Shown piece by piece: positions 1 to 8,387 of a stretch of 64,000 bases of DNA. The stretch is taken from NCBI GenBank assembly GCA_037189585.1, contig JBBCJA010000021.1, forward strand, positions 248,001 through 312,000, written 5' to 3'. The position numbers were made by a program, and so were the translations under genes. How positions within the stretch are numbered: the first letter of the stretch is position 1; each line of letters starts with the position of its first letter. Origin of the DNA: JAEXNA01 sp037189585 (GTDB taxonomy: Bacteria > Vulcanimicrobiota > Xenobia > Xenobiales > JADMJV01). A model generated the notes under the pieces. The model ran no database searches, was not told where the DNA came from, and worked only from the letters and a program-made list of their open reading frames with translations.

Positions 1-372
1 GAGATCATGCAACCCGTGGCCGCCTTCAAGCATATTCTTCCGGCGATGTTGCACCACCATGAACGATTTGATGGTCGAGGCTATCCCCACGGTCTAGCTG
101 GCGACGATATTCCATTGACCGCTCGCATTCTCTGCGTGGCGGACTGTTTCGATGCCATGACCAGCGACCGCCCCTACCGTAAGGGGATGCCGGTAGCCGA
201 CGCCGTAGCGGAACTGGCGAAGAATAAAAGGACTCAATTCGACCCGCGATTGGTGGACATCTTCTTGAATGTGGTCGATCAGGGACGAATCGAGCCTGTT
301 CTTACCGCCTATCATGCCCATCCGCAGGATAACGTCGACTACGAAGCAGTCTTAGCCGATCGGCCCCATTAA
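1..372 (+). CDS. HD-GYP domain protein, C-terminal part (5' end outside window)
   Basis: The reading frame is open from base 1 and stops at 370-372, so only the last 123 codons are present. The segment HHHERFDGRGYP followed by ADCFDAMTSDRPYRKG is the GYP half of an HD-GYP domain, a family that hydrolyses cyclic di-GMP to linear pGpG or GMP at a metal centre. The metal-binding HD motif must lie upstream of the window. The same motif order recurs in the complete GAF-HD-GYP gene at 9375-11252. The next gene starts only about 5 bp later if its TTG start is used, so the two are probably co-transcribed. Family assignment is certain; phosphodiesterase activity is inferred. Confidence 0.9.
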   Translation, partial: EIMQPVAAFKHILPAMLHHHERFDGRGYPHGLAGDDIPLTARILCVADCFDAMTSDRPYRKGMPVADAVAELAKNKRTQFDPRLVDIFLNVVDQGRIEPVLTAYHAHPQDNVDYEAVLADRPH

Positions 373-377
373 TCACG

Positions 378-1628
378 TTGAGTGTGCGGACAGGAATACT
401 TCAGATCTCCCCAGACATGGGGGGTCTCGCCATGCTCAAGACCCATAAGGCGGCCTTGGAGAGCTTTGGCAAGAAACTCGAGGATAAGCAGAAGGCTTGG
501 CGCTCGTTAGATGTGCTCATGGCCGCGAAACCTCCAACCTGGGATAACCTGCGCGAACTTAGCGAGGAGCTCACGGCCAATAATCAGCTGGTCGTGGTGT
601 TGAGCGAAGGCCTGCTAGAGGCGACCCTACGTGCCGCCCATTCGACTCTCGGACCACTAGCCCCGCACCATCCAGGAGCTTCTCTACGCTTCGTTAGCTC
701 GAGCTTGAGTACGGAAGTTCTAGCGACTCTGTGCCGGGAGATACGGGGCAAACGCACCAGCCTACTCCTGGTCTTCCAGGGAGAGCCGTCTTCTCGCCTT
801 CTCTGGTGCTTTGAGCAGATGTACTCTCAACTGGCCCTGGGACGCAGGGTGGAAGAGGTGCGGAGGCGGGTCATCATAGCCGCGGAGAAAGGCTGGCAAG
901 AGTGGGCTAAAAAGAATAAGTTTCGCTACTTATCTCTACCCGAGCGTTCCTCTGGACGCTACCTCTTTTTCTCCGAACCCGTCGCCCTGACACTGATGCT
1001 TGCCGGAATACCAGCCTGGCAATGCGTGGAAGGTGGACGCTCGTTGCTACGTACCTTCGACAAGAAGGCGGGTCTTGCCGATTCGTTGTTGGCTTACTCG
1101 GCCCTGCGCGAAGTTCAACTGGGCGAATCGGCTCGGGAAAGTCTACTTCTGCCGGACGAGACTTTTCTCGATTTCGCTCGTTGGTGGAGACTGCTCAGCG
1201 AAGATTCCCGCCAGGAGTTCACGGAAGATCAGGGCGAAAGCCGTCTGGAGGTGGGCGCTGTACTGCAGGAGCGTTTTCCAGAGAAGGGCCGACAATGGGT
1301 CACCGAGATTCTCATTGATCGAGAGCGAGAGTTTGAAAATGAGAAGGTTTCGAAGGAAAACTCCTTGTCCTGGCCGGGCGCCACGCGCTCTTGGGGTGAG
1401 GGTGAGCCGCGCTACCTGACAACTCTGGAAACTCAGAGAGCCGACGAAACTCACGCTCAGCCGTGTGTCCGGTTAACCTTACGACGGCTAGACCCGATGT
1501 CGATCGGCGCGCTTTTCGCCTTCTTCGAAGGGGTCGTCAGTGCCAGCCACAAACTTGCCGACCTCGATGATGACTGGGACCTGCTGCAAGCTCGTGCCGC
1601 CACAATTCCGATAGAAAGCCAAGTATGA
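378..1628 (+). CDS. Degenerate glucose-6-phosphate isomerase (PGI/SIS-fold) homologue, probable pseudoenzyme
   Basis: This protein of 416 aa is not annotated easily by eye, but its segments follow PGI order. FVSSSLSTEVLATL matches the PGI segment FVGxxxSxxxxxxL. LPERSSGRYLFFSEPVALTL matches the PDDVGGRFSVLxxVGLLP signature. ARWWRLLSEDS matches AEWWKQLFGES, and the C-terminal IGALFAFFEGVVSASHKL matches the TFGYLVYFFEKAxxxSGYL helix. The phosphate-binding SKSGTT becomes FQGEPSS, the catalytic-His segment around DLHSMGQ is replaced, and the FDQPGVE/Lys end is lost, so isomerase activity is unlikely. The start is uncertain: TTG at 378, or ATG at 417 or 432, the last preceded by a G-rich Shine-Dalgarno-like run. 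The stop overlaps the next start as ATGA. Confidence 0.7.
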   Translation: MSVRTGILQISPDMGGLAMLKTHKAALESFGKKLEDKQKAWRSLDVLMAAKPPTWDNLRELSEELTANNQLVVVLSEGLLEATLRAAHSTLGPLAPHHPGASLRFVSSSLSTEVLATLCREIRGKRTSLLLVFQGEPSSRLLWCFEQMYSQLALGRRVEEVRRRVIIAAEKGWQEWAKKNKFRYLSLPERSSGRYLFFSEPVALTLMLAGIPAWQCVEGGRSLLRTFDKKAGLADSLLAYSALREVQLGESARESLLLPDETFLDFARWWRLLSEDSRQEFTEDQGESRLEVGAVLQERFPEKGRQWVTEILIDREREFENEKVSKENSLSWPGATRSWGEGEPRYLTTLETQRADETHAQPCVRLTLRRLDPMSIGALFAFFEGVVSASHKLADLDDDWDLLQARAATIPIESQV

Positions 1629-1984
1629 AAGTTTGGATCTCTGATGCTCAGAGCACCGTGGTGACGTGTCTTGCCCTAACCGATGATGGAACCGGGAGCT
1701 GTGAAGTCGTCTGTCTTGAAGGGGAGATGCCGGCCGGCCTGACGGTTCAAGATCTGATGGGTCTCGGCATCGTCGTCTACGAACCCGACACACGCGGTCG
1801 TCCAATTCCGAAAGTCTGCCCCATCACACCTTCGGAAAACCTCGAGTACCTTCGTGCTCTGATCGAAGCTATGCCGCCAGGCTTTTTTGTTTCCAAGGTC
1901 GAGTCGGAAAAGATCGACCAACTACGAGAGCAGAAGGTTCAACGGTTCCAAGAAGAACTTGAGCGCATCGACGAAGAGTCCTAA
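1625..1984 (+). CDS. Small conserved-looking protein of unknown function
   Basis: The product has 119 aa and overlaps the PGI-like gene by 4 bp (ATGA), so translation is probably coupled and the two products may act together. The first 75 residues look like a compact beta-rich domain (MKVWISDAQSTVVTCLALT). The last 45 residues are strongly charged and helical (ESEKIDQLREQKVQRFQEEL), compatible with a short coiled coil. There is no signal peptide or membrane segment. I do not recognise the family. Only the tight coupling to the degenerate PGI hints at its role. Confidence 0.7.
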   Translation: MKVWISDAQSTVVTCLALTDDGTGSCEVVCLEGEMPAGLTVQDLMGLGIVVYEPDTRGRPIPKVCPITPSENLEYLRALIEAMPPGFFVSKVESEKIDQLREQKVQRFQEELERIDEES

Positions 1985-2044
1985 GTGTGCAGGGCGGGAT
2001 TCCTAGGCACAATCGTGTGGGAACCGGCCAAAGTCGAGGCGCGG

Positions 2045-2974
2045 CTAGTTACCTGGTAGCACGATTTCTCTGATCCTTGCTATCGTTTTCTCTATACCGT
2101 ATCGGTCTTTCTTGCCTACGAAGAATGATAGATCAAGGATGGGAATAATCTTCATCCGTAGCGCTATCTTCTCTTCGGACACATCGCCTCCATAGGCTTC
2201 AATCGCGGCGTTGAGCATCGCGCTATCGTTCATGCCTGCAAAATCTATGGAAGTGTCGCGGTAGCCGATATCGCCGAAATCGATAATGCCGATCTGTCCG
2301 CCCAACCCACAAATCATATTCCAGTATCCGAGATCGCCGTGGCACAACCCCTTTTGGAATCCGATTTGGGACATCTTTCGCGGGTAGTCCTCCAAAACCA
2401 GGCACCTTATTCGCGCGACCTCGTCCTCGGAAAAATATCTCTCGATACTGGACAAACCGAGTTCCAGTTTGTGCCTATACTCGGCAAATTCTTTTTCTTG
2501 AGAAATCAAGGGTGCGTCCGCGATATCGCGTCGATGGAACTTCTTAAGGAATGTTCCCAGTTGCGTGCCGATGTTTCGTTTCTCCGCGACTGAGAGGCTC
2601 GCGATCACCTTCTCTCCCGGCTCGCCGACGACTCCTTTGTACCCTAAATAGGCGTTGCTCGGATGTTCCCACCGGATCTCAGGAACCAAGACGCCCCCTA
2701 CCACGTGGGCGACTTTATAGGCTAAAGTTTCGAGCGCGTATTCCTCCTTAACCTTTTCGGAGCGAGGAAACTTGAATACAATCTCGCCGGAATTGACGAT
2801 GTACACGCGACTTGTCCAGCCAAAATCGCTAAACAGGATTTGGACGCTGTCGTCCAAGCCCGCTAGGTTTCTGACTAGTTTCTGCTCCTCGGCGATGAGT
2901 TTTTCGTCTGTTTGTTGCATGTCCGGCGGGAGATAGTTCGAGTTTTGCGCCGCTTTAAATTTCGCGAGAGCCAC
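2045..2974 (-). CDS. Aminoglycoside phosphotransferase/choline-kinase-fold protein
   Basis: The 309-aa product carries the APH catalytic signature LCHGDLGYWNMI, where HGDxxxxN supplies the catalytic Asp and Mg-binding Asn, followed by IGIIDFGDIGYRD with the second metal Asp. An N-lobe segment EIVFKFPRSEKVKEEYALE resembles the ATP-binding Lys/Glu pair. The substrate cannot be deduced; the family phosphorylates aminoglycosides, choline, fructosamines, homoserine and others. The start taken is GTG with AAGG upstream; ATG at 2920 is an alternative. It is a single gene between unrelated genes on both sides, its codons look more A/T-rich than its neighbours, and it lies about 30 bp from a decayed tRNA-Leu fragment, so horizontal acquisition is plausible. 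Confidence 0.85.
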   Translation of the reverse strand: MALAKFKAAQNSNYLPPDMQQTDEKLIAEEQKLVRNLAGLDDSVQILFSDFGWTSRVYIVNSGEIVFKFPRSEKVKEEYALETLAYKVAHVVGGVLVPEIRWEHPSNAYLGYKGVVGEPGEKVIASLSVAEKRNIGTQLGTFLKKFHRRDIADAPLISQEKEFAEYRHKLELGLSSIERYFSEDEVARIRCLVLEDYPRKMSQIGFQKGLCHGDLGYWNMICGLGGQIGIIDFGDIGYRDTSIDFAGMNDSAMLNAAIEAYGGDVSEEKIALRMKIIPILDLSFFVGKKDRYGIEKTIARIREIVLPGN

Positions 2975-3005
2975 CCGATCGCCTTGCCGGTATCATCTTG
3001 GGTCT

Positions 3006-3075
3006 TGGTGCGGGATGCGGGACTCGAAAGGCGGAGCCGTTACGAAGCGAAGGTCACCCGCACGGTATTGCCACC
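3006..3075 (-). pseudogene. Decayed 3' half of a tRNA-Leu gene
   Basis: Bases 3006-3028 match the 3' end of the intact tRNA-Leu gene (3094-3116) with one mismatch, including the encoded CCA. After a 27-bp insertion, 3056-3075 match the next tRNA segment (T arm and variable arm, 3116-3135) with two mismatches. The anticodon arm and 5' half are absent, so this cannot be a functional tRNA. It may be a relic of a tandem duplication or of an integration event at the tRNA 3' end. It lies between the intact tRNA gene and the APH-like kinase. Confidence 0.75.
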
Positions 3076-3093
3076 GTCGCGGCGCTCAAAGTT

Positions 3094-3179
3094 TGGTGCG
3101 GGAGGCGGGACTCGAACCCGCACGGTGTTACCACCCCGGGATTTTAAGTCCCGTGCGTCTGCCATTTCGCCACTCCCGC
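3094..3179 (-). tRNA. tRNA-Leu (anticodon UAA)
   Basis: Read on the minus strand, the acceptor stem GCGGGAG pairs with CTCCCGC, followed by discriminator A and an encoded CCA. The anticodon loop ACTTAAAAT gives anticodon UAA. The T arm contains the canonical GGTTCGAGTCCC, and a long variable arm typical of class II tRNAs is present; total length is 86 nt. It starts only 6 bp beyond the stop of the FtsB-like gene and is probably transcribed from the same operon. Anticodon and CCA are read directly. Confidence 0.96.
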
Positions 3180-3185
3180 TTGGAG

Positions 3186-3695
3186 TTAAGCGCCGGGGGT
3201 GTAGTTCCGGTCAGAACCCTGGGAGACCTTCTCTTCGACGGGCTCCTTCTCGCCTCCAAAGAGCCCGCGGAGCAACCGTACGATCAGTCCGAAGTCCTCA
3301 CGGTTCTCCGCCTGGTGCTCCTCGCTGTCAAGATGCGGACCTTCTTTCTCGTCCGCCTCGGTGAAGCTATCCGGGGGCGGGGGGACAACGGCGTAAGCGA
3401 GTTCTCCAGGACGAACCAGGCCCAATTTCTCCCGTGCGACCTCTTCCACGCCCTCATCGGTCTGTAAATAAGCCACATGCACCCGCAGCCTCTTGTTATG
3501 AGCCAGGAGCGTCCGGCGCTCATCTTTGAGACTGTCGAGCTCCACGAGCTTCTCTTCAAAGTTGGCCTGCCGATCCAGGCAAAGCGAGTACAGTCCCAGT
3601 CCACAAGCGGACAACAGAAGAGTTACCCCGCCAGCTATAGCCGCATTCTTGATCTGAGGATTTCGCGAACGTAAACTTGAGGTCGGACGAGTCAT
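3186..3695 (-). CDS. FtsB/DivIC-family septum formation initiator protein
   Basis: The product has 169 aa. A short basic N-terminus is followed by one membrane segment (about residues 17-38, AAIAGGVTLLLSACGLGLYS), a coiled coil (about 42-78), and the family signature TDEGVEEVAREKLGLVRPGE. FtsB/DivIC proteins are single-pass membrane coiled coils that link division proteins at the septum. The C-terminal 65 residues are an acidic, low-complexity tail longer than in typical FtsB (about 100 aa). The gene follows pyk on the same strand with a 43-bp gap. Membership of the DivIC/FtsL-like family is well supported; which paralogue it is cannot be told. Confidence 0.85.
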   Translation of the reverse strand: MTRPTSSLRSRNPQIKNAAIAGGVTLLLSACGLGLYSLCLDRQANFEEKLVELDSLKDERRTLLAHNKRLRVHVAYLQTDEGVEEVAREKLGLVRPGELAYAVVPPPPDSFTEADEKEGPHLDSEEHQAENREDFGLIVRLLRGLFGGEKEPVEEKVSQGSDRNYTPGA

Positions 3696-3738
3696 TCTTG
3701 GATATTATTCAAGAATACGAAACGTCCTGCTGAGTCCC

Positions 3739-5151
3739 CTAGCCAGGTTCGGTCAATAGCGTCCGAACCATCACCGTGTTGGTGCGATGGCCGAGAGGGG
3801 TGCCCGCGACGATAACCACCTTGTCTCCAGCTCTAAGCCCGCCTGTACCAACCGCCGCGGTCATGGCATGAGCCACCAATTCATCCGTGGTGGTGTATTC
3901 GGAGATACCCACCGGCGTTACTCCCCAGCTTAAGGAGAACTGCCGCAAGACTTCTTCATCCGAAGCGATCCCCAAAATTGGCGCGCGAGGTCGATAGCGT
4001 GAAAGCGCGCGAACCGTGCGTCCCGAACGGGTACAGGCCAAAATCGCTCGAGCGGCCACCTCCTCGGCGATCTCCACAGCGGCGAGCGCCACGGATTCAG
4101 GAGCTTCTCCTCGTCGAGGGCGAACCTGATGCACATGGAGATAATCCAGTCCCGTCTCGGCTTTCAAAGCTACCCGATGCATCACCGCCACAGACTCTTC
4201 CGGGTAGTGTCCGGAAGCGGTTTCCGCTGAGAGCATCACCGCGTCGGTTCCGTCTAAGATGGCGTTGGCCACGTCGTTGACCTCGGCCCGGGTGGGACGG
4301 TAGACCTCGGTCATCGACTCCAGCATCTGGGTCGCCGTGATAACCGGCTTGGCCGCCGCCTTACACTTTTCGATGATTCGCTTTTGGATCAAGGGGACAT
4401 CTTCCAGCGGCAACTCCACTCCCAGGTCTCCGCGCGCGATCATCACGGCATCGGACGCCTCGATCACGGCGGCGAGATTGTCCAGGGCCTCAAGTTTCTC
4501 GATCTTTGCCACCAACGGAACCTCTCGCCCCATCTCGCGCATCAACTGGCGAGTCTCCAAGAGATCCTCAGGACGACGCACAAACGACAGCGCGACGAAA
4601 TCGATTCCAAGCTCTAGCGCGAATCGAAGATCGTCTTTGTCTTTCTCCGTCACCGAAGGAACAGACAAGGCCACCCCTGGGAGGTTCACTCCCTTCTTCG
4701 GCAGCATCCGCCCCGAGTTGCGAGCCCTGGTGATCACTTTACCCTCACGAATCTCGGTTACCTCAAACTCGATCTTGCCGTCATCAACAAGAATACGTTG
4801 GCCCACGGCGATCTCATCAGGAAGATTAGCGTAAGTGATACTGGCCTGGTGCGAATCCCCCACCACCGACTCGGTAACAAAAGTATAAACTTGCCCTAAC
4901 TCGACCATCGTATCGGTCTGCATCTGTCCCAGCCGGATTTTGGGACCGCACAAGTCGGCTAAGATGCCCACTGGCTTGTTCAACTTGTCCGAAAGCCCAC
5001 GAAGACGCTCATAGCTTTGACGGTGGGAGCTATGATCGCCATGGCTGAAGTTGAGTCGGGCCACGTTAAGACCGGCCAAAATCAGCCGCTCCATTACTAC
5101 TTCACTGCTAGAAGCGGGTCCTATTGTTCCGACGATGCGTGTTTTTCTCAT
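3739..5151 (-). CDS. pyk: Pyruvate kinase
   Basis: Pyruvate kinase converts phosphoenolpyruvate and ADP to pyruvate and ATP. The 470-aa protein opens with TRIVGTIGPASSS and contains the substrate-binding RLNFSHG, the active-site block MIARGDLGVELPLEDVPLIQ and the TATQMLESM segment with the catalytic Lys in VAKIEKLEAL just upstream. The C-terminal allosteric domain is present, and the extra PEP-utiliser domain of some Gram-positive enzymes is absent. It overlaps accA by 4 bp, giving an accD-accA-pyk unit that couples pyruvate supply with malonyl-CoA formation. Confidence 0.97.
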   Translation of the reverse strand: MRKTRIVGTIGPASSSEVVMERLILAGLNVARLNFSHGDHSSHRQSYERLRGLSDKLNKPVGILADLCGPKIRLGQMQTDTMVELGQVYTFVTESVVGDSHQASITYANLPDEIAVGQRILVDDGKIEFEVTEIREGKVITRARNSGRMLPKKGVNLPGVALSVPSVTEKDKDDLRFALELGIDFVALSFVRRPEDLLETRQLMREMGREVPLVAKIEKLEALDNLAAVIEASDAVMIARGDLGVELPLEDVPLIQKRIIEKCKAAAKPVITATQMLESMTEVYRPTRAEVNDVANAILDGTDAVMLSAETASGHYPEESVAVMHRVALKAETGLDYLHVHQVRPRRGEAPESVALAAVEIAEEVAARAILACTRSGRTVRALSRYRPRAPILGIASDEEVLRQFSLSWGVTPVGISEYTTTDELVAHAMTAAVGTGGLRAGDKVVIVAGTPLGHRTNTVMVRTLLTEPG

Positions 5152-6131
5152 GGGTGGGTAGGTAACTCCGAATTTGAGGCTTCTCGATGCCGGCCCATCA
5201 AGCGGTACTTCTGGTAACGGCCCTCGACCAGGCTCTCTCCAGTTTCTCGTTTGAGAGCGTTAAGATTACGCTCGATGGCTTGTTTGACGGTGGTGTAGAT
5301 TTGTCCAGGATTGCGATGGGCGCCGCCCACTGGCTCTGGTAGAATCTCATCAATGAGTCCCAACTCGCGCAGCTTCTCGCTAGTCAGTCCGAGGCTGTTG
5401 GCCGCCTGTCGTGCCTTGCTGACATCGCGCCAAAGAATGGTCGCGCAGCCCTCCGGAGAGATGACGGAGTAGACCGAATTTTCCAGCATCAAAACCTTGT
5501 CACCGACGGCGATTCCAAGCGCCCCGCCAGAGCCCCCCTCACCGATCACAACGGTGACGATCGGCACCTTAATCCCGGTCATCAGCATGATTGAGGAGGC
5601 TATCGCTTCGAACTGACCCCGCTCTTCAGCCACGATCCCTGGGTAGGCTCCGGGAGTATCGATGAAACTCACGATGGGCAAACCAAAGCGTTCGGCCATC
5701 CGCATCATCCGGCAGGCCTTACGAAACCCTTCCGGATTGGGCATTCCAAAGTTTCGATGCAGGTTCTCTTTGGTCTCTTTACCTTTTTGATGACCGAAGA
5801 CCACGCAGGCCTGACCCGAGAGCCGAGCCAGGCCCGCCACGACCGCGGGATCGTCTCCTAACAGACGGTCTCCGTGAAGCTCGGTAAACTCAGTGAAGAT
5901 GTTCTCCAAGTAGTCTAGCGTCGTGGGGCGCTGGGCATGGCGAGCGATCTGAACCCGATCCCAGCCGCTCAAGTTATCGTAGATACTGGCTTTGAGCAGT
6001 TGCGCTTTGCGCTCGAGTTGGCGAATCTCGGCTGAAAGGTCCACACCTCCGGTCAGATTGACCTCGCGCAGTTCTCGGATCTTCGCTTCGAGCTCGATCA
6101 GCGGCTTTTCTACTTCGAGAATAGTGCTCAT
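5148..6131 (-). CDS. accA: Acetyl-CoA carboxylase carboxyltransferase subunit alpha
   Basis: AccA, with AccD, transfers CO2 from carboxybiotin to acetyl-CoA to make malonyl-CoA for fatty acid synthesis. The 327-aa length is typical. Signature segments are FTEFTELHGDRLLGDD, NFGMPNPEGFRKACRMM, FIDTPGAYPGIVAEERGQ, and the oxyanion-forming GEGGSGGALGIAVGD. The N-terminal 60 residues form the family's helical region. The start overlaps accD by 4 bp and the stop overlaps pyk by 4 bp, so the three are translationally coupled. No biotin carboxylase gene is in the window; a biotin-carrier-like gene lies at 34349-34867. Confidence 0.97.
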   Translation of the reverse strand: MSTILEVEKPLIELEAKIRELREVNLTGGVDLSAEIRQLERKAQLLKASIYDNLSGWDRVQIARHAQRPTTLDYLENIFTEFTELHGDRLLGDDPAVVAGLARLSGQACVVFGHQKGKETKENLHRNFGMPNPEGFRKACRMMRMAERFGLPIVSFIDTPGAYPGIVAEERGQFEAIASSIMLMTGIKVPIVTVVIGEGGSGGALGIAVGDKVLMLENSVYSVISPEGCATILWRDVSKARQAANSLGLTSEKLRELGLIDEILPEPVGGAHRNPGQIYTTVKQAIERNLNALKRETGESLVEGRYQKYRLMGRHREASNSELPTHP

Positions 6132-7024
6132 GCTTTCTCTCCCTTAGCCATTGACTCACCCTGAGTTCCTCCGCAGAGCAGACCGAGAACACTCGACAGG
6201 GTCGAGCGCATCTCGTGCCGGTGGACCACCCGATCGATGAACCCTTTGGACAGGTAGAACTCGGAAGTCTGGAAGCCTTCGGGAAGTTTCTGCCGGATGG
6301 TCTGCTCGATAACACGGGCTCCTGAAAATCCGATGATCGCTTTCGGTTCGGCCAAAATCACATCGCCTAAAGAGGCAAAAGAGGCGGCCACACCGGCCGT
6401 GGTCGGGTCGGTTAGGATGGTGATATAAGGCAATCCAGCTTCATTGACCAAACGCACCGCGGCCGACGTACGGGCCATCTGCATCAAACTCAGCATCCCT
6501 TCTTGCATTCGCGCGCCTCCCGAGGAGGTCACCACCACCGAAGGCAGCCGTTCATGCAGAGCCTTTTCCAGAAGCCGGTTGATCTTCTCTCCCACTACCG
6601 ATCCCATGGAACCGCCTCGAAAACGAAAATCCATAATCCCTATAGCCATAGGCCTACCATCGAGTGTGCAGCGGCCTGTCAAAATAGCGTCGGTCAAGCC
6701 TGTTTTAACACGATCGCCCGCCAATTTCTCAAGATAGTCCTGACCGAAATCCAGAGGGTCTTCCGAGACCAGACGACGGTCCCATTCCTGAAAACTACCT
6801 GAGTCGCTGAGCATGTCCAATCGCTCGAACGCCGTGATCTTATGGTGATGCCCGCATTCCGGACAAACCCCGTGGTTGTCATCGAGATTCTTTTTGCGAA
6901 GCACCACCGCGCAAGAGGCGCACTTGGTCCAGTTCGCTTCGGTTTGGCCAGCGGAGAGGACTCGATTCCCGGGCCTGGCGACCTTGGGTCCTTGCAATCT
7001 CAATTTCTCTAAAAAACGTGCCAT
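6128..7024 (-). CDS. accD: Acetyl-CoA carboxylase carboxyltransferase subunit beta
   Basis: This is the partner of AccA in the carboxyltransferase heterotetramer. The 298-aa protein has the bacterial AccD N-terminal zinc ribbon (CASC about residues 37-40 and CPEC about 54-57), then the crotonase-fold carboxyltransferase domain with SSGGARMQEGMLSLMQMART and ITILTDPTTAGVAASFASLG. The gene lies 83 bp after mtaB on the same strand and overlaps accA by 4 bp. All expected motifs are present. Confidence 0.97.
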   Translation of the reverse strand: MARFLEKLRLQGPKVARPGNRVLSAGQTEANWTKCASCAVVLRKKNLDDNHGVCPECGHHHKITAFERLDMLSDSGSFQEWDRRLVSEDPLDFGQDYLEKLAGDRVKTGLTDAILTGRCTLDGRPMAIGIMDFRFRGGSMGSVVGEKINRLLEKALHERLPSVVVTSSGGARMQEGMLSLMQMARTSAAVRLVNEAGLPYITILTDPTTAGVAASFASLGDVILAEPKAIIGFSGARVIEQTIRQKLPEGFQTSEFYLSKGFIDRVVHRHEMRSTLSSVLGLLCGGTQGESMAKGEKA

Positions 7025-7107
7025 CAGGGGGCATCTCCTTTGCTGGGGACCGGCCGCGCTTCAACCGGGCATGGGTAAGTCCTGCCCTACCCTTTTTGGG
7101 TCCAAAC

Positions 7108-8379
7108 CTACAGGACTTCGACCTGACCGACCAGATTTTCGCCCCAACGGCGGGTCACCAACACGGAGGCTTCGCGCTTGCGTAGCGCCGCACCGGCTTT
7201 AGCCACTAGCGTCATTCCGTTGTGAGTTGTTCCCTTGAGCCACCCTAGACGGTCGTGGTCGCCCTCGAAAACCACCGTCGTTCGCTGTCCGACCATCCTT
7301 CTCAGGGCCTGAACCTTCTTTTTTTCCGCAACTTTCAAGATCTGATCGCGTCGCCGCTTCTTCACCTCTACCGGCACCTGGTCTGAGAACTTGGCCGAGG
7401 CCGTTCCCGGCCGGGATGAATAAGGAAAGACGTGAAGATGATAATAAGGAGTCTTGTCGAGGTAAGACATCAAGACTTTGAAGTCGTCCTCAGTTTCACC
7501 CGGGAACCCGATCATAATATCCGATGACAACGTCGCCTGGGGTACCTCTCGAAAGAAGGTTTCAACGATCTTTTGATAGGTCTCCAAGCTGTATCCTCGG
7601 TGCATCCGTTTGAGAACGTGGTCGCTGGCATGCTGCAAGACCAGGTGCAAAAAAGGGCAGATCCTGGGCTCGGTCGCCATCAAGGAGAGCAGCGCCAGAG
7701 GAAAACGATCCGGCTCCACCGAGGCCAGTCGCACTCTCACCGAGCTGGTGGCCTGAACAATACCAGCCACCAGATGACTCAGATCCGGAGTTCCCGGCAG
7801 GTCGTGCCCCCAGATGGACAGATGAATCCCCGTTAGAACAATTTCAGAGTAGCCTTTCTTCTCGAACTCCACCGCTTGTTCCACGACCTCTTCCACCGCA
7901 ACGCTGCGGCTTCGCCCGCGGACGTAAGGAACGATGCAAAAGGTACAAAACTGGTCGCATCCATCTTGGATTTTTAACAAGGCCCGGGTCGTACGATGCA
8001 CGACCTGAGGCGCCTCACGACCTGGACAGGCCTCGGCTCCAATCAGGGAAAGAAGAGATTCGCGTTGATCCGGTGGCAACCTGAGCGCGGCGCCTGGTAG
8101 CTGCTTGAGCCCACCACGCTTGGCCACAGCGCACCCCGTAGCCACCACCTGACTCGTTTCCGGCAAAACTCGTAACGTTCGTGTCAGTAACTGACGCGAC
8201 TTGCGGTCAGCTTCAGCCGTGACCGTGCAGGTATTGACAATCGAGCAGTCCACCGGCTCGCCGAAAGCTCGCTCTTCGAGTCCTGCTCCCAGCAAGATCG
8301 CACGAAGGCGCGCTGAATCGGCTTGATTGGCTCGGCAACCTAAGGTGGTGATAGAAAACGTCTGCGGAGGCGAACTCAC
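7108..8379 (-). CDS. mtaB: tRNA N6-threonylcarbamoyladenosine methylthiotransferase MtaB
   Basis: MtaB converts t6A37 to ms2t6A37 in ANN-decoding tRNAs using two [4Fe-4S] clusters. The 423-aa protein starts with an MTTase domain (TTLGCRANQADSARL, NTCTVTAEADRKSRQ; conserved cysteines), followed by the radical SAM CxxxCxxC motif in DGCDQFCTFCIVPYVRGRSR and a C-terminal TRAM-like region. The GCRxNQ variant and CDQFCTFC favour MtaB over MiaB. It is 8 bp downstream of nrnA. The Sua5-type enzyme that supplies the t6A precursor is also in this window at 22940-23548. Confidence 0.93.
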   Translation of the reverse strand: MSSPPQTFSITTLGCRANQADSARLRAILLGAGLEERAFGEPVDCSIVNTCTVTAEADRKSRQLLTRTLRVLPETSQVVATGCAVAKRGGLKQLPGAALRLPPDQRESLLSLIGAEACPGREAPQVVHRTTRALLKIQDGCDQFCTFCIVPYVRGRSRSVAVEEVVEQAVEFEKKGYSEIVLTGIHLSIWGHDLPGTPDLSHLVAGIVQATSSVRVRLASVEPDRFPLALLSLMATEPRICPFLHLVLQHASDHVLKRMHRGYSLETYQKIVETFFREVPQATLSSDIMIGFPGETEDDFKVLMSYLDKTPYYHLHVFPYSSRPGTASAKFSDQVPVEVKKRRRDQILKVAEKKKVQALRRMVGQRTTVVFEGDHDRLGWLKGTTHNGMTLVAKAGAALRKREASVLVTRRWGENLVGQVEVL

Positions 8380-8387
8380 GGGAAACT

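Noticed and set aside
2045..3179. Idea that the APH kinase is enclosed by tRNA-derived attachment sites
   Set aside because: The tRNA fragment lies between the intact tRNA and the kinase, and I found no matching copy on the far side near 1985-2045.
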